Below are positions 1 to 10,384 of a DNA stretch of 37,549 bases, in pieces (positions within the stretch are counted from its first letter, which is position 1; each line of letters opens with the position of its first letter). Origin of the DNA: Bacteroidales bacterium (GTDB lineage: Bacteria > Bacteroidota > Bacteroidia > Bacteroidales > JAIORY01); NCBI GenBank assembly GCA_021107915.1, contig JAIORY010000231.1, forward strand, positions 1 through 37,549. The letters run 5' to 3'. A program made the position numbers and the translations under genes. The notes beneath the pieces are model-generated. The model was not told the DNA's origin. It saw nothing but the letters and a program-made list of their open reading frames with translations, and made no database searches.

Positions 1-22
1 TTCACTTTAAGTACTTTATTTA

Positions 23-1609
23 TTACCTCTTCTCATATTTATGAGAAATATCTTCAGCAGTTTTATCAAGAATTTTTATAACCTCATCAGTTAATTTTCC
101 TTCTTTAAGAGTGTTAAGAACCTCTTTGTTGTGAATTTCAAGAAAATGAAGATATTCTTCTTCAAAATCAATAATACTTTTAATAGGAACTTTTCTTAAT
201 AATCCTTTAGCTCCGCAATAAATAATTGCGATTTGTTTTTCAACGGGCATTGGAGAATATTGAGCTTGCTTAAGAATCTCAACATTTCTTCTTCCTTTTT
301 CAAGTACTGCTTTTGTAGCCGGATCGAGGTCAGAACCGAATTTTGAAAAAGCTTCGAGTTCGCGGAACTGTGCCTGATCGAGTTTAAGTGTACCGGCAAT
401 TTTTTTCATTGCTTTAATTTGCGCATTACCACCAACTCTCGAAACAGAAATCCCAACATTAATAGCCGGACGAATACCTGCATTAAATAAATTTGATTCG
501 AGGAATATTTGACCATCAGTAATTGAAATCACATTAGTTGGAATATATGCAGAAACATCACCTGCCTGGGTTTCGATAATTGGGAGTGCGGTTAATGAAC
601 CTCCACCTTTTACCATCGGTTTGATAGAATCAGGCAAATCATTCATTTTTTCAGCAATCTCATTTGAGTTAATGACTTTTGAGGCTCTTTCGAGTAATCT
701 CGAGTGAAGATAAAAAACATCTCCGGGATAAGCTTCCCGTCCCGGAGGTCTTCTAAGCAATAATGAAACTTCGCGATAAGCAACAGCTTGTTTCGACAAG
801 TCATCATAAATAACTAATGCGGGACGTCCTGTATCTCTGAAAAACTCTCCAATGGCAGTACCTGCAAAGGGAGCATAAAATTGCATAGCTGCCGGATCGG
901 ATGCAGTTGCAGTAACAATAATGGTATAAGGTAAAGCTCCATTATCTTCAAGGGATTTTACAATGTTGGCAACAGAAGAACCCTTTTGTCCGATTGCAAC
1001 ATAAATACAGTAAACAGGTTCACCTTTATCGTAAAACTCTTTTTGGTTAATGATAGTATCAATGGCAATTGCTGTTTTTCCGGTTTGCCGGTCACCAATA
1101 ATTAACTCTCTCTGTCCACGTCCTACAGGTATCATCGAGTCAATAGGTTTAATACCGGTTTGAAGAGGTTCGCTAACAGGTTGACGGAAAATAACACCCG
1201 GGGCTTTTCTTTCGAGTGGCATTTCATAAGTTTCTCCTTTTATCTCACCTTTACCATCAATAGGTTCTCCGAGAGTGTTGATAACTCTACCTAACATGCC
1301 TTCTCCAACATTTAGCGAGGATATTTTTCCGGTACGTTTTACTATATCACCTTCGCTAATATTTCGGCTTTCGCCAAGAAGCACAATACCAACATTATCT
1401 TCTTCAAGGTTAAGGACAATTCCTTTTAAGTTTCCTTTTTCGAATTCAACCAGTTCGCCTGATTCAGCATTGTTTAATCCGTAAACACGGGCAATACCGT
1501 CACCTATTTCAAGTACAGTACCTACTTCTTCGAGTTGGACTTCGTCTTTGAATCCAGCTAATTGTTGACGTAAAATTGCGGATACTTCAGAGGGTTTTAT
1601 TTCTGCCAT
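23..1609 (-). CDS. atpA: F-type ATP synthase, F1 subunit alpha
   Basis: The 528-aa product is the non-catalytic nucleotide-binding subunit of the F1 head, on the cytoplasmic face of the inner membrane. The N-terminal beta-barrel is followed by a P-loop GDRQTGKT at about residues 172-179 and the alpha-type segment around SRLLERASK. Length and order are normal for the family. The ATG start at 1609 lies 20 bp after the atpH stop, so the gene ends an atpE-atpF-atpH-atpA run. The gamma subunit gene, expected next, would lie beyond the left edge of the window. Identification is secure from sequence motifs and gene order. Confidence 0.98.
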   Translation of the reverse strand: MAEIKPSEVSAILRQQLAGFKDEVQLEEVGTVLEIGDGIARVYGLNNAESGELVEFEKGNLKGIVLNLEEDNVGIVLLGESRNISEGDIVKRTGKISSLNVGEGMLGRVINTLGEPIDGKGEIKGETYEMPLERKAPGVIFRQPVSEPLQTGIKPIDSMIPVGRGQRELIIGDRQTGKTAIAIDTIINQKEFYDKGEPVYCIYVAIGQKGSSVANIVKSLEDNGALPYTIIVTATASDPAAMQFYAPFAGTAIGEFFRDTGRPALVIYDDLSKQAVAYREVSLLLRRPPGREAYPGDVFYLHSRLLERASKVINSNEIAEKMNDLPDSIKPMVKGGGSLTALPIIETQAGDVSAYIPTNVISITDGQIFLESNLFNAGIRPAINVGISVSRVGGNAQIKAMKKIAGTLKLDQAQFRELEAFSKFGSDLDPATKAVLEKGRRNVEILKQAQYSPMPVEKQIAIIYCGAKGLLRKVPIKSIIDFEEEYLHFLEIHNKEVLNTLKEGKLTDEVIKILDKTAEDISHKYEKR

Positions 1610-1629
1610 CTTTATAAATATTTAAATTT

Positions 1630-2187
1630 TTAAAATCCTTTTTCGTACAAATTAATATTAAACTCTTTTTTTAGGTCCTCAATCTGTTTTAAAATACTGG
1701 CATCATATTTATTATCGCCAAAATCTAAAACAAAACCACCGAGAAGTTCTTCTTTAATTTCTTCTATTAGTTCAATCTCTCCTCCTGTTTGCTTTTTCAT
1801 TAAGTCAAGAATTTTGTTTTTGATGTCATCATCAATTTTTACAACAGTTTTAAGATATGTAGTTATAATATTTTTATATTTTTTATATAAATTAATAAAC
1901 TCTTTGGCGATAGATTCTAAATAAGCTTCCCTTCTTTTATTAGTTATTATTAGTAAAAAATGAAGTGATATCTTTTGCAAATGCTTTTCGAAAAGAGCAT
2001 TAATAATAGCTATTTTCTTTTTTGAATTAATGATAGGACTTTGCAGAAGAAGCCTGAAATCTTTATTTTCTTTACAAACAGAGATTACAAGCTCCATATC
2101 TTTTGTTGTTTGATCAAGCATTTTTATATCAATAGCCATATCAAACAAAGCTTTTGCGTAACGTTTTGATATCCGTGTTTGTCTCAT
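1630..2187 (-). CDS. atpH: F-type ATP synthase, subunit delta
   Basis: The 185-aa product has the features of the delta (OSCP) subunit, which joins the top of F1 to the peripheral stalk. An N-terminal helical bundle beginning RISKRYAKALFDMA is followed by a C-terminal part with the family-typical GGFVLDFGDNKYDASI (about residues 150-165). It sits between atpF (5 bp away) and atpA (20 bp away) on the same strand, the expected place. The start is ATG at 2187. The family is poorly conserved, but length and context make the call firm. Confidence 0.95.
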   Translation of the reverse strand: MRQTRISKRYAKALFDMAIDIKMLDQTTKDMELVISVCKENKDFRLLLQSPIINSKKKIAIINALFEKHLQKISLHFLLIITNKRREAYLESIAKEFINLYKKYKNIITTYLKTVVKIDDDIKNKILDLMKKQTGGEIELIEEIKEELLGGFVLDFGDNKYDASILKQIEDLKKEFNINLYEKGF

Positions 2188-2192
2188 TATAT

Positions 2193-2687
2193 CTAATTAA
2201 AATTAATATCCTTAATGAGGTCATTAACAAATTCTTTTTGTTTATTATCGTCGGATAGTTCTTTTTTCAGAATTTTTTCAGCGATTTCAATTGATAATGA
2301 AGCGAGTTGATTTTTCAGATTAGTTGTTGCAGCCATCTTTTCGTTTTCGATTCTTTCTTTTGCACTTTCAACTATTCTGTCAGCTTCTTCATTAGCTTTT
2401 ATTTTAGCTTCCTTAATTATCGAATCTTTTACTTTTCTACCGGCACGCAAAATTGCATCCCTTTCTTCTTTAGCCTCTTTAAGTAATTGTTCGTTACTGA
2501 ATTTTAATTCTTTCATTTCTTCTTTTGCGTTGTTAGCTGCATTCAGAGCTTTATCAATAGAAGTTTCTCTTTCGTGCAATGCTTTCATTATAGGTTTCCA
2601 TGCGAATTTTGAGAGTACCCATAATACAATAGCAAAGGATAATGTCATCCAAATAATTAAACCTATGCCGGGTTGTACTAATTCCAT
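2193..2687 (-). CDS. atpF: F-type ATP synthase, F0 subunit b
   Basis: The 164-aa product is the peripheral-stalk b subunit. One N-terminal transmembrane helix (about residues 8-28, GLIIWMTLSFAIVLWVLSKF) precedes a long charged helix rich in K, E and A (about 35-140) that would form the coiled stalk. Its length is normal. It lies directly upstream of atpH with a 5-bp gap. The start is ATG at 2687, after a 280-bp spacer carrying repeats that separates it from atpE. Confidence 0.96.
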   Translation of the reverse strand: MELVQPGIGLIIWMTLSFAIVLWVLSKFAWKPIMKALHERETSIDKALNAANNAKEEMKELKFSNEQLLKEAKEERDAILRAGRKVKDSIIKEAKIKANEEADRIVESAKERIENEKMAATTNLKNQLASLSIEIAEKILKKELSDDNKQKEFVNDLIKDINFN

Positions 2688-2755
2688 TTGTTTATATTTT
2701 AATTTTGTTTAAAATAAAAAATAGTCCTTTATAACTAATTAGTGCCTATAGTTTG

Positions 2756-2866
2756 GAGTGCCTAAAATGCCTAAAGTTGTTGTTTATTATGAATTGATGT
2801 AAAAATGACAAATGTTTCATATACAACAATAAAAATAAAATCATTTTTTATAAACTTTAGGCACTC
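2756..2866. repeat. long-loop inverted repeat between atpE and atpF
   Basis: The perfect 11-bp arms are gagtgcctaaa (2756-2766) and tttaggcactc (2856-2866), with an 89-bp loop. Related 'tgcctaaag' words lie inside the loop. It falls in the 280-bp gap between the c and b subunit genes. It could fold in the transcript, but no U-tract follows, so it is not called a terminator. Confidence 0.6.
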
Positions 2867-2869
2867 TTT

Positions 2870-2885
2870 CCCGAAAGCTTTCGGG
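2870..2885. repeat. 16-bp perfect palindrome
   Basis: The sequence cccgaaagctttcggg is self-complementary and lies downstream of atpE. It resembles another GC-rich palindrome at 11499-11516 in this AT-rich DNA. Both lie in gaps between ATPase genes. Its function is unknown. Confidence 0.6.
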
Positions 2886-2967
2886 ATTAGTTCACTTTAA
2901 GTACTTAAAAATTCACTTTATATCTCAACCAACCGTTAAGATGCAAAGGAAAATTACTCACGTTTGT

Positions 2968-3246
<279 letters not shown>

Positions 3247-3300
3247 TTAATTAATTGTTTAATTTTAAATATGTCTGTCCATAAAGTCAATCATATTGAT

Positions 3301-3355
3301 AAAATTTTAGATTTATGATTTTAAATTTTAAATCTGAATTCTAAAATCTTAAATT
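3301..3355 (+). repeat. left copy of 55-bp inverted repeat bracketing the V-ATPase block
   Basis: This copy lies between atpE and the V-type K gene. It matches the reverse complement of 13372-13426 at 54 of 55 positions. The element is AT-rich and itself an imperfect palindrome (AGATTT...AAATCT). Just inside it is the 11-mer tttatagaccg (3369-3379), which recurs in direct orientation at 13438-13448, next to the atpB stop codon. Confidence 0.85.
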
Positions 3356-3410
3356 GTTAGAGCGTGATTTTATAGACCGGCACTAAATAGTGTTGTTTCA
3401 CTTTATATAC

Positions 3411-3923
<513 letters not shown>

Positions 3924-4097
3924 TTATTTATAACTTTTCAGTACCTAAAATAATTAGTTAACTTTAAGTACTCTTATATAACTAAACAGGTTATTTCTTT
4001 CTGAATTTTAAATTCATCATTTTAAATTTTAAATTTCTTTCAACAATGCAAAATGTAGAATTTTAAATGCAAAATGTAAATCATTCTATTTACTCTT

Positions 4098-5888
4098 TTA
4101 TCCCGAAAAGGGTTTATATTCTTTTCCTCCACCTGTAAACCCGGCATTTTTATAAAACTCAACAAATGTGAGTCGCATAGGATGAACAAACGATCCGAGT
4201 GATGATATTAATATATTTAAACCATGTCCGAGTATAAGAAATATTACAAAAAACACAGGTCCTAATATCGGTGATGAACCAAGTATTTGCATTGCAATAT
4301 TATTTATTACTAACCCTAAAATACCACTTGACAAACCTAATGCAAATAAACGGATATATGATAACAGGTCGCCGAATATTCCGGTTACCGTTGAGTAAAT
4401 ATCCCAAACCCCTTTTCCTATACGAGCAGGAATACTGATTTCGACATCGCTAAAAAATATAATTAAAAATCCGCCAAGCGAAAGAATTGTATATAAAATA
4501 ATATTGTTTGCGGCTATATATTCTAACTTTGTTAAAGCTGCATAAATTCCACCGCCTATTAAAATAATGAGCCATCCAAAAGTTGCAAGTGAGTGCATGA
4601 ACCCATATTGTTTTATCTGATTTGCTGCTTTTATAAACATCCCGAAAATAATTTGTAATGCACCAAGTGCTAATGCCAGATTAAACATGTTGTCGGGATT
4701 AAGAAACAAGTCTTTGTAATTTGCAAATAATTTGGTATTTTCGTCTATTAAATCTATGCCAAATAATGTTCCAGAAATAATCCCAAATATAATGGTTGCT
4801 AAACCAAGAAATTGTACTAAAGACAATATTGGTTTAATTTCCTTTTTTGCCTTTAATTTATAAATACCTGCTCCAATCACAAACAATAATCCATATCCGG
4901 CATCGCCAAGACAAAAACCGAAAAACATCATAAAAAATGGGGCAAAGAACACAGTTAGATCAAGTTCGGAATAAGCCGGTAAAGAAAACAATTTTCCGAT
5001 AGGCTCGAACAATTTACTAAATCTGTTGTTTTGTAACAAAACAGGAACTTTATCCTTTTTTGTGGCTTTATCAATTATGTGCAAAATGTTGCTTTTATCC
5101 AAAAAATCATCAATTTGTTTTTTCTTTGTTTTCGGAACCCAGCCTTCAAGTATTTTCATTTTTTCATCTGCTTCAACGGCAGTATTTAAAATAACTTTCT
5201 CAAATTCCAAATTTGTTGCTATTGCTTCTCGTTCCTGTATAAGCAATGGAATTGATGTTTCGGAGTAATTGTCAAAATCATTGTTTATCAGCGTAATTTT
5301 TTCTTCTATTTCTTTTATATGTTTTTCTATTTCAGAAAGGGAGCTTTCGGGTTGTTTAATTTCTTCGGCATCAATATTTAGTTTTTCATCGCCTTGTTGA
5401 ATAATAATAAAATAGATATGGTTTCCGCTTTCAGTAATTATTTCTGCATTGTATTCAGAAAGAAGTTTGGTGTTAAATTTCTTTTTAGAAGCGAGAAAAA
5501 ACTTCAGGTAAAAATTTTCATCTTTTAGCTTGTTAATAATTTCAGCAGAAAAATCACCCCAGGGTTTTATTTTTATAAGTTCTTTATGGGTAGTAGCAAG
5601 TTCTTGATGCAATGTATCTAATTCCTTTTGCTTTTGTATTATTTCTTCAATAATTTTCAATCCATCTAAATCAGGGCAGTTATCAGTTTTCTCCGTTTCG
5701 CGTTTTTCGAGGGACTTAATTATTTTATCAATGCGATTTACTAATTGATATTTTTCCTTGATATCATCACTGATTTCAGTTTCTTTTTCAATTACATGAA
5801 GCACACCAAGCTCTTGCAGATTTTTCAGAAAATCACCATATTCCTTATGATAAACAAGGAAAGAATATTTTTGCATCGGTATTATCAT
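4098..5888 (-). CDS. ntpI: V-type ATPase subunit I (a-subunit homologue)
   Basis: The 596-aa membrane stator subunit supplies the ion half-channels. The N-terminal half (about 1-310) is cytoplasmic, charged and coiled-coil rich. The C-terminal half has about seven to eight transmembrane segments beginning near LDLTVFFAPFFMM. The essential Arg is R513 in SYIRLFALGLSSG. The length is slightly below the usual 640-660. The ATG at 5888 overlaps the TGA of subunit D (ATGA), with a GGAGG-type Shine-Dalgarno inside the end of that gene, which indicates coupled translation. Confidence 0.96.
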   Translation of the reverse strand: MIIPMQKYSFLVYHKEYGDFLKNLQELGVLHVIEKETEISDDIKEKYQLVNRIDKIIKSLEKRETEKTDNCPDLDGLKIIEEIIQKQKELDTLHQELATTHKELIKIKPWGDFSAEIINKLKDENFYLKFFLASKKKFNTKLLSEYNAEIITESGNHIYFIIIQQGDEKLNIDAEEIKQPESSLSEIEKHIKEIEEKITLINNDFDNYSETSIPLLIQEREAIATNLEFEKVILNTAVEADEKMKILEGWVPKTKKKQIDDFLDKSNILHIIDKATKKDKVPVLLQNNRFSKLFEPIGKLFSLPAYSELDLTVFFAPFFMMFFGFCLGDAGYGLLFVIGAGIYKLKAKKEIKPILSLVQFLGLATIIFGIISGTLFGIDLIDENTKLFANYKDLFLNPDNMFNLALALGALQIIFGMFIKAANQIKQYGFMHSLATFGWLIILIGGGIYAALTKLEYIAANNIILYTILSLGGFLIIFFSDVEISIPARIGKGVWDIYSTVTGIFGDLLSYIRLFALGLSSGILGLVINNIAMQILGSSPILGPVFFVIFLILGHGLNILISSLGSFVHPMRLTFVEFYKNAGFTGGGKEYKPFSG

Positions 5889-6490
5889 TTGTTTGCCTCC
5901 ATTTGTCGTTGCTGACGATCTTTAACAATTTTCTGTGACGATTTTGACAGGTTTTCTTCATCTTCCAAAAAACGTTTAATTTTTCTTATTGCATCTTCGT
6001 AGCCGGGAATTTGAACTTTTTCATACAAATTTACTTTTTGTGTCGTTTTTCTTCGTGCATGATTGAGCAATTCCATTTTTCTGTTAAAAAACTCTCTTTC
6101 TATTACAACCTCTGCTAACTCTTTTACAATTGAAATTCCTTCAGGAAACCATTTCGGGTTATCGAACAAACTGAAATCCTCAGTCTGAAGAAGTACTTCT
6201 TCTAAAACGGGTGTTTTTACCCCTGCAATTTTCTTTGTTGTTGTTTTTACATCATCAATTGTAATAAGGTTTGTATTAAATTCATTCCAAATACCCGGTG
6301 TTAAAGTATATGCTTGTATTTTTTGAGATAATTTTTTATCTAATTCTTTTACCTTGGTCTTTGCTTTTTTCACCTCCATACGTAATGCTGTTTCCTTATT
6401 TTTAATCACAGGAAGTGCATTCAACCTCATTTTTAATTGTTTATTAAGGCTTTGTAATGCTGTTTTATTATATTGAAATTTAATTGCCAT
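5885..6490 (-). CDS. ntpD: V-type ATPase subunit D (central stalk)
   Basis: The 201-aa product from the ATG at 6490 begins MAIKFQYNKTALQSLNKQLK and is helical throughout, with long N- and C-terminal helices expected to form the antiparallel coiled coil that turns inside the A3B3 head. A GTG nine bases upstream is possible, but the ATG gives the family-typical N-terminus. The family signature around RRKTTQKVNLYEKVQIPG is present near residue 150. It overlaps ntpI by 4 bp. Its 5' side borders a block of inverted repeats and a GxxExxY gene that separate it from ntpB. Confidence 0.94.
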   Translation of the reverse strand: MAIKFQYNKTALQSLNKQLKMRLNALPVIKNKETALRMEVKKAKTKVKELDKKLSQKIQAYTLTPGIWNEFNTNLITIDDVKTTTKKIAGVKTPVLEEVLLQTEDFSLFDNPKWFPEGISIVKELAEVVIEREFFNRKMELLNHARRKTTQKVNLYEKVQIPGYEDAIRKIKRFLEDEENLSKSSQKIVKDRQQRQMEANK

Positions 6491-6745
6491 TTTAGACACT
6501 AATTACACTAATTTACACTAAATCCTTTGACACGAATTGCACGAATTTACACTAATGTTTTATTTTATTTACTGACACTAATTTCACTAATTTACACTAA
6601 ATCTACTGACACGAATTGCACGAATTTACACTAATGTTTTATTTTATTTACTGACACTAATTTCACTAATTTACACTAAATATTTTGCAATATATTTCTT
6701 TTTAAAATTCTATTCGTGTTAATTCGTGCAATTCGTGTCAAAGTA
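6491..6745. repeat. tandem plus inverted repeat block flanking the GxxExxY gene
   Basis: Two direct copies of a 79-bp unit (6529-6607 and 6608-6686) consist of gacacgaattgcacgaattt followed by an AT spacer and gacactaatttcactaattt. An inverted complementary arm, attcgtgttaattcgtgcaa onwards, lies at 6711-6740, so the whole block can fold into a long stem. The same word family recurs at 7148-7224, 10385-10527 and in diverged form at 37047-37105. The unit length and lack of spacers exclude a CRISPR array. Confidence 0.85.
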
Positions 6746-6756
6746 CAATTTGTGTC

Positions 6757-7131
6757 TTATAACACAACTCTTTTATAATTTAAACTATCTTCTCCAAAAT
6801 TAACCAGTAATCCCAACTTTAGTTTTGAAGCAGCCATATAGTTCAATGTTTGTTTTATATGGCTGTTTGTTAAAGATTCAATTGCTTTTACTTCCAATAT
6901 TATTTTATCATAAACCACAAAATCAGCATTATAACGATGTGGCAAAATCACATCCTTATATTCAATTTTATATTTTTGTTCTCTTGAATAAGGAATCTTT
7001 TCTTTTTGAAACTCATACTCCAGCGCATCTTTATAGATCACCTCATTATGTCCCTTACCTAAAATACTATGAACTTCCATACATATACCTATAATTTTAT
7101 ACGATTCATCTTTATAAATTAACTTATTCAT
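6757..7131 (-). CDS. GxxExxY family protein inserted in the V-ATPase operon
   Basis: The 124-aa product has the family-naming motif GHNEVIY (about 27-33) and a later RYNADFVVYDKIILEVKA segment resembling nuclease-like cores of the PD-(D/E)XK type. Family function is not established. The ATG at 7131 is preferred over a TTG at 7140. It lies between ntpB and ntpD, where V-type operons normally have nothing, and both sides carry copies of the gacactaattt/attcgtgtt inverted repeat, so it looks like part of a repeat-associated insertion. It remains co-oriented with the operon. Confidence 0.85.
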   Translation of the reverse strand: MNKLIYKDESYKIIGICMEVHSILGKGHNEVIYKDALEYEFQKEKIPYSREQKYKIEYKDVILPHRYNADFVVYDKIILEVKAIESLTNSHIKQTLNYMAASKLKLGLLVNFGEDSLNYKRVVL

Positions 7132-7147
7132 ATTCACCAACTTTATA

Positions 7148-7224
7148 GGACACTAATTTCACTAATTTTTTATAACATAATTTTTCCCAAAATCTAATTC
7201 GTGTTAATTTGTGAAATTTGTGTC
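7148..7224. repeat. inverted repeat overlapping the 3' end of ntpB
   Basis: The left arm ggacactaatttcactaatt (7148-7167) and right arm aatttgtgaaatttgtgtc (7206-7224) are complementary with G-U-like mismatches. The right arm lies inside the ntpB reading frame and encodes its last residues plus the stop codon at 7194-7196. It belongs to the same family as the blocks at 6491-6745 and 10385-10527. Confidence 0.75.
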
Positions 7225-8543
7225 TTGTTTTTTCCGTATTTTTCAACAAGCTCAGATTTTATGCCAATTTCGGCAACTGAAAAATAGTTATTTAATAATT
7301 CCCAAGCTGTGTTGAGCATTGCATCAATTTCAATATTAATATCAATAGCAAGCAGCTTTTCCGAATATTCTTTTGCAAATTTCATGGTTCTTTCATCGTA
7401 ATCAGTCAGGTCGAAACCATTTTCCAATTTTGTTTTTGCATTTGCAGCATCAGCATAAAGCCGGATTGCAGCATTCATAACCTGCGGATGATCTTCTCGT
7501 GTTTTTTTACCGATAACAAGTTGTTTTAATCGCGACAAGCTACGGAAGGGGTCAATAATTACTTTTCCGATATCCGTATCTCTACGCACAAATAATTGTC
7601 CTTCGGTAATATAACCCGTATTGTCGGGAATTGCATGTGTAATATCACCGCCTGATAATGTTGTAACGGCAATAATTGTTATTGATCCCCCACTTGGGAA
7701 TTGTACTGCTTTTTCGTAAAGCCTTGCCAAATCGCTGTAAAGCGAACCGGGCATACTGTCTTTCGAAGGAATTTGGTCCATCCGGTTAGAAACAATACTT
7801 AAAGCATCAGCGTAAAGTGTCATATCTGTTAAAAGAACCAGAACATTTTGGTTTTTTTCTGAGGCAAAATATTCTGCGGCAGATAAAGCCATATCCGGGA
7901 CAAGAAGCCGCTCAACAGGCGGGTCTTCGGTTGTATTTACAAAACTAATAATACGGTCAAGTGCTCCGGCATTTTCAAATATATTTTTAAAGAATAAATA
8001 ATCATCGTTTGTAAGTCCCATTCCGCCAAGGATAATTTTATCGGCTTTTGCACGCAAGGCAACCATTGCCATAACCTGATTATACGGCTGGTCGGGATCG
8101 GCAAAGAAAGGGATTTTTTGTCCTGTAACAAGTGTATTGTTCAGGTCGATTCCTGCTATGCCTGTGGCAATAAGTTCGGAAGGCTGTTTTCTTCTTACCG
8201 GATTTACCGATGGTCCTCCAATTTCTACTGCATTACCATCAACTTCTGGTCCTCCGTCAATAGGTTGTCCATAAGCATTAAAGAATCTTCCGCTCAATTC
8301 ATCACTTACCGATAATTTAGGTGCATGACCCAGAAATACTACTTCTGCATTTGTCGGAATACCTTCTGTTCCTGAAAATATTTGCAGGGTTACCAAGTCT
8401 CCCTGTATTTTAACTACCTGTGCCAGCCTGCCATTTACAGTTGCCATTTCTTCATAACCTACTCCATCGGCATGTAACGAGCATGTTGCTTTTGTAATAT
8501 GATCTACTTTAGTGTGTATTTTTTGAAAAGCTGTTGTTTCCAT
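7194..8543 (-). CDS. ntpB: V-type ATPase subunit B
   Basis: The 449-aa non-catalytic head subunit alternates with A in the A3B3 hexamer. It lacks a P-loop lysine, having FFADPDQPYNQ where A has GPFGTGKT, as expected for B. Characteristic stretches include LLTDMTLYADALSIVSNRMDQIPSKDSMPGS and the SLSRL segment near residue 335. The start is ATG at 8543. The last residues, after about KYGKN, are encoded by a dispersed inverted repeat (KTQISQINTN, then TAG), so the native C-terminus appears to have been replaced. Confidence 0.96.
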   Translation of the reverse strand: METTAFQKIHTKVDHITKATCSLHADGVGYEEMATVNGRLAQVVKIQGDLVTLQIFSGTEGIPTNAEVVFLGHAPKLSVSDELSGRFFNAYGQPIDGGPEVDGNAVEIGGPSVNPVRRKQPSELIATGIAGIDLNNTLVTGQKIPFFADPDQPYNQVMAMVALRAKADKIILGGMGLTNDDYLFFKNIFENAGALDRIISFVNTTEDPPVERLLVPDMALSAAEYFASEKNQNVLVLLTDMTLYADALSIVSNRMDQIPSKDSMPGSLYSDLARLYEKAVQFPSGGSITIIAVTTLSGGDITHAIPDNTGYITEGQLFVRRDTDIGKVIIDPFRSLSRLKQLVIGKKTREDHPQVMNAAIRLYADAANAKTKLENGFDLTDYDERTMKFAKEYSEKLLAIDINIEIDAMLNTAWELLNNYFSVAEIGIKSELVEKYGKNKTQISQINTN

Positions 8544-8603
8544 TTTTTAATTTATGATTTACGATTTACGATTTATGATTTACGATTTTCAAATAGTCAA
8601 TTG

Positions 8604-10367
8604 TCAATCATCAATCATAACTCTTTCATTAATAATTTCCTGTAATTCTTTCTCAAATTTATTGAATTTCTCCGACTCAAATTCAGAATAATTCATTTGT
8701 TTGAAAACATTTATCATTCTTTTAAAATATGGATTTACTTCCTCGAATGTTTCAAATTTTAAATTTGCTTTATAAACATCAAGCACTTTATTCATCATGT
8801 ATTGTTGTCGCTTGATAGATGTTGAAGCATCAATTTTGTCAAAAGCATCTTGTTGAAGAATAACAAAATCAATAACCTCTGATTTCCAAAATATCTGATG
8901 ATAATCAATTGGCACTCCATCATCACCCAATATATTTATCTGCTCATAAGCTTCATGTCCTCTGATAAGGATATTTTTTGCCAGCATTATATTATCAATC
9001 CAATCGGGTGAAATATTTTCTTTGATAAATTCTTGAAATTCGGGATATTCAATATATTTCGAATAACTGTCAACCGCATCAATAGCAGGGTATCTTTTGC
9101 TGTCGGCACGATCCTGCGAAAGAGCGTAAAAACATCGTGCTGCCTTTTTCGTTGATTCAGATACAGGTTCTTTAAGGTTACCTCCTGCCGGCGAAACAGT
9201 TCCTATAAATGTTACGGCACCGGTCTTTCCATTATTAAGATAAACGAAGCCTGCACGAGCATAGAAATTTGAAATAATTGCCGGCAAGTCCATCGGGAAA
9301 GCGTCAGGTCCCGGCAGTTCTTCCATTCTGTTCGACATTTCGCGAAGTGCCTGCGCCCAGCGTGATGTTGAATCGGCAAGTAATAAAACTTTTAAGCCCA
9401 TTGAACGATAATACTCGGCAAGTGTCATTGCTGTATAAACAGATGCTTCACGAGCTGCAACAGGCATATTTGAAGTATTGGCTATGATTGTTGTTCTTTC
9501 CATCAATTTTCGTCCGGTTCTCGGGTCATCAATTTCTGGAAATTCTGCAAATATCTCTACTACCTCGTTGGCACGTTCTCCACAGGCTGCAACAATAATC
9601 ATATCGGCATCGGCTTGTTTCGAAAGTGCATGTTGCAATACGGTTTTTCCTGTTCCGAATGGTCCCGGAATAAAACCTGTTCCTCCTTCTACAATGGGGT
9701 TCAGGCTGTCAATTACCCTGATACCTGTTTCCATGAGGACAAATGGGCGCGGTTTTTCTTTGTATGCTTTTATTGGAATTTTTACGGGCCATTTTTGAAC
9801 CATGCTGACTGGAATTTCATTATTATCTGAATCAATTAAAACAGCAATGGTATCGTTAATTTTATATTCGCCCTGTTCGGTAATGCTCTTTATTGTGAAA
9901 GTTCCTTCAAATTTAAAAGGTACCATAATTTTATGAGGTATCCAGTTTTCTTCGACTTCGCCAAGCCATGAACCCGGAACAACAATATCACCTTTTTTTG
10001 CGATAGGTTTAAATTCCCAAAGTTTATCGTCTTCCAAAGCAGGTGTGTAATCACCTTTTTTCAGGAAAATGCCTTCCATTTTATTTAGATCGTGTTGCAG
10101 TCCGTCAAAATTTTTCGACAAGATACCCGGGCCAAGTGTTGCTTCCAGCATGTGACCGGTAAATTCAACTTCTGTTCCCGGTTTCAAACCCCTTGTGCTT
10201 TCAAATACCTGGACATAAGCATTTTTTCCGCCAATTCTAATAACCTCCGCCATTAGTTTTACATCACTCATTTTGATATAACAAATCTCGTTTTGAGAAA
10301 CCGGTCCGTCAACCTCAACAATTACGAGGTTTGCTATAATACCTGCAACTTTACCTTTTGTACTCAT
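8604..10367 (-). CDS. ntpA: V-type ATPase subunit A (catalytic)
   Basis: The 587-aa catalytic ATPase subunit has the P-loop GPFGTGKT at residues 235-242, the long non-homologous insert before it, GERANEVVEI after it, and the family-typical LLADSTSRWAQALREMSNRMEELPGPDAFPMDL. Length and order are normal. The start is ATG at 10367. It precedes ntpB with a 60-bp gap filled by short iterations of atttatgatttacg. Identification is secure. Confidence 0.97.
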   Translation of the reverse strand: MSTKGKVAGIIANLVIVEVDGPVSQNEICYIKMSDVKLMAEVIRIGGKNAYVQVFESTRGLKPGTEVEFTGHMLEATLGPGILSKNFDGLQHDLNKMEGIFLKKGDYTPALEDDKLWEFKPIAKKGDIVVPGSWLGEVEENWIPHKIMVPFKFEGTFTIKSITEQGEYKINDTIAVLIDSDNNEIPVSMVQKWPVKIPIKAYKEKPRPFVLMETGIRVIDSLNPIVEGGTGFIPGPFGTGKTVLQHALSKQADADMIIVAACGERANEVVEIFAEFPEIDDPRTGRKLMERTTIIANTSNMPVAAREASVYTAMTLAEYYRSMGLKVLLLADSTSRWAQALREMSNRMEELPGPDAFPMDLPAIISNFYARAGFVYLNNGKTGAVTFIGTVSPAGGNLKEPVSESTKKAARCFYALSQDRADSKRYPAIDAVDSYSKYIEYPEFQEFIKENISPDWIDNIMLAKNILIRGHEAYEQINILGDDGVPIDYHQIFWKSEVIDFVILQQDAFDKIDASTSIKRQQYMMNKVLDVYKANLKFETFEEVNPYFKRMINVFKQMNYSEFESEKFNKFEKELQEIINERVMIDD

Positions 10368-10384
10368 ATATTTTTAATTTATTT

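Noticed and set aside
6529-6686. Possible CRISPR array
   Set aside because: There are only two 79-bp units with no unique spacers and no cas genes. The units are imperfect palindromic intergenic repeats.
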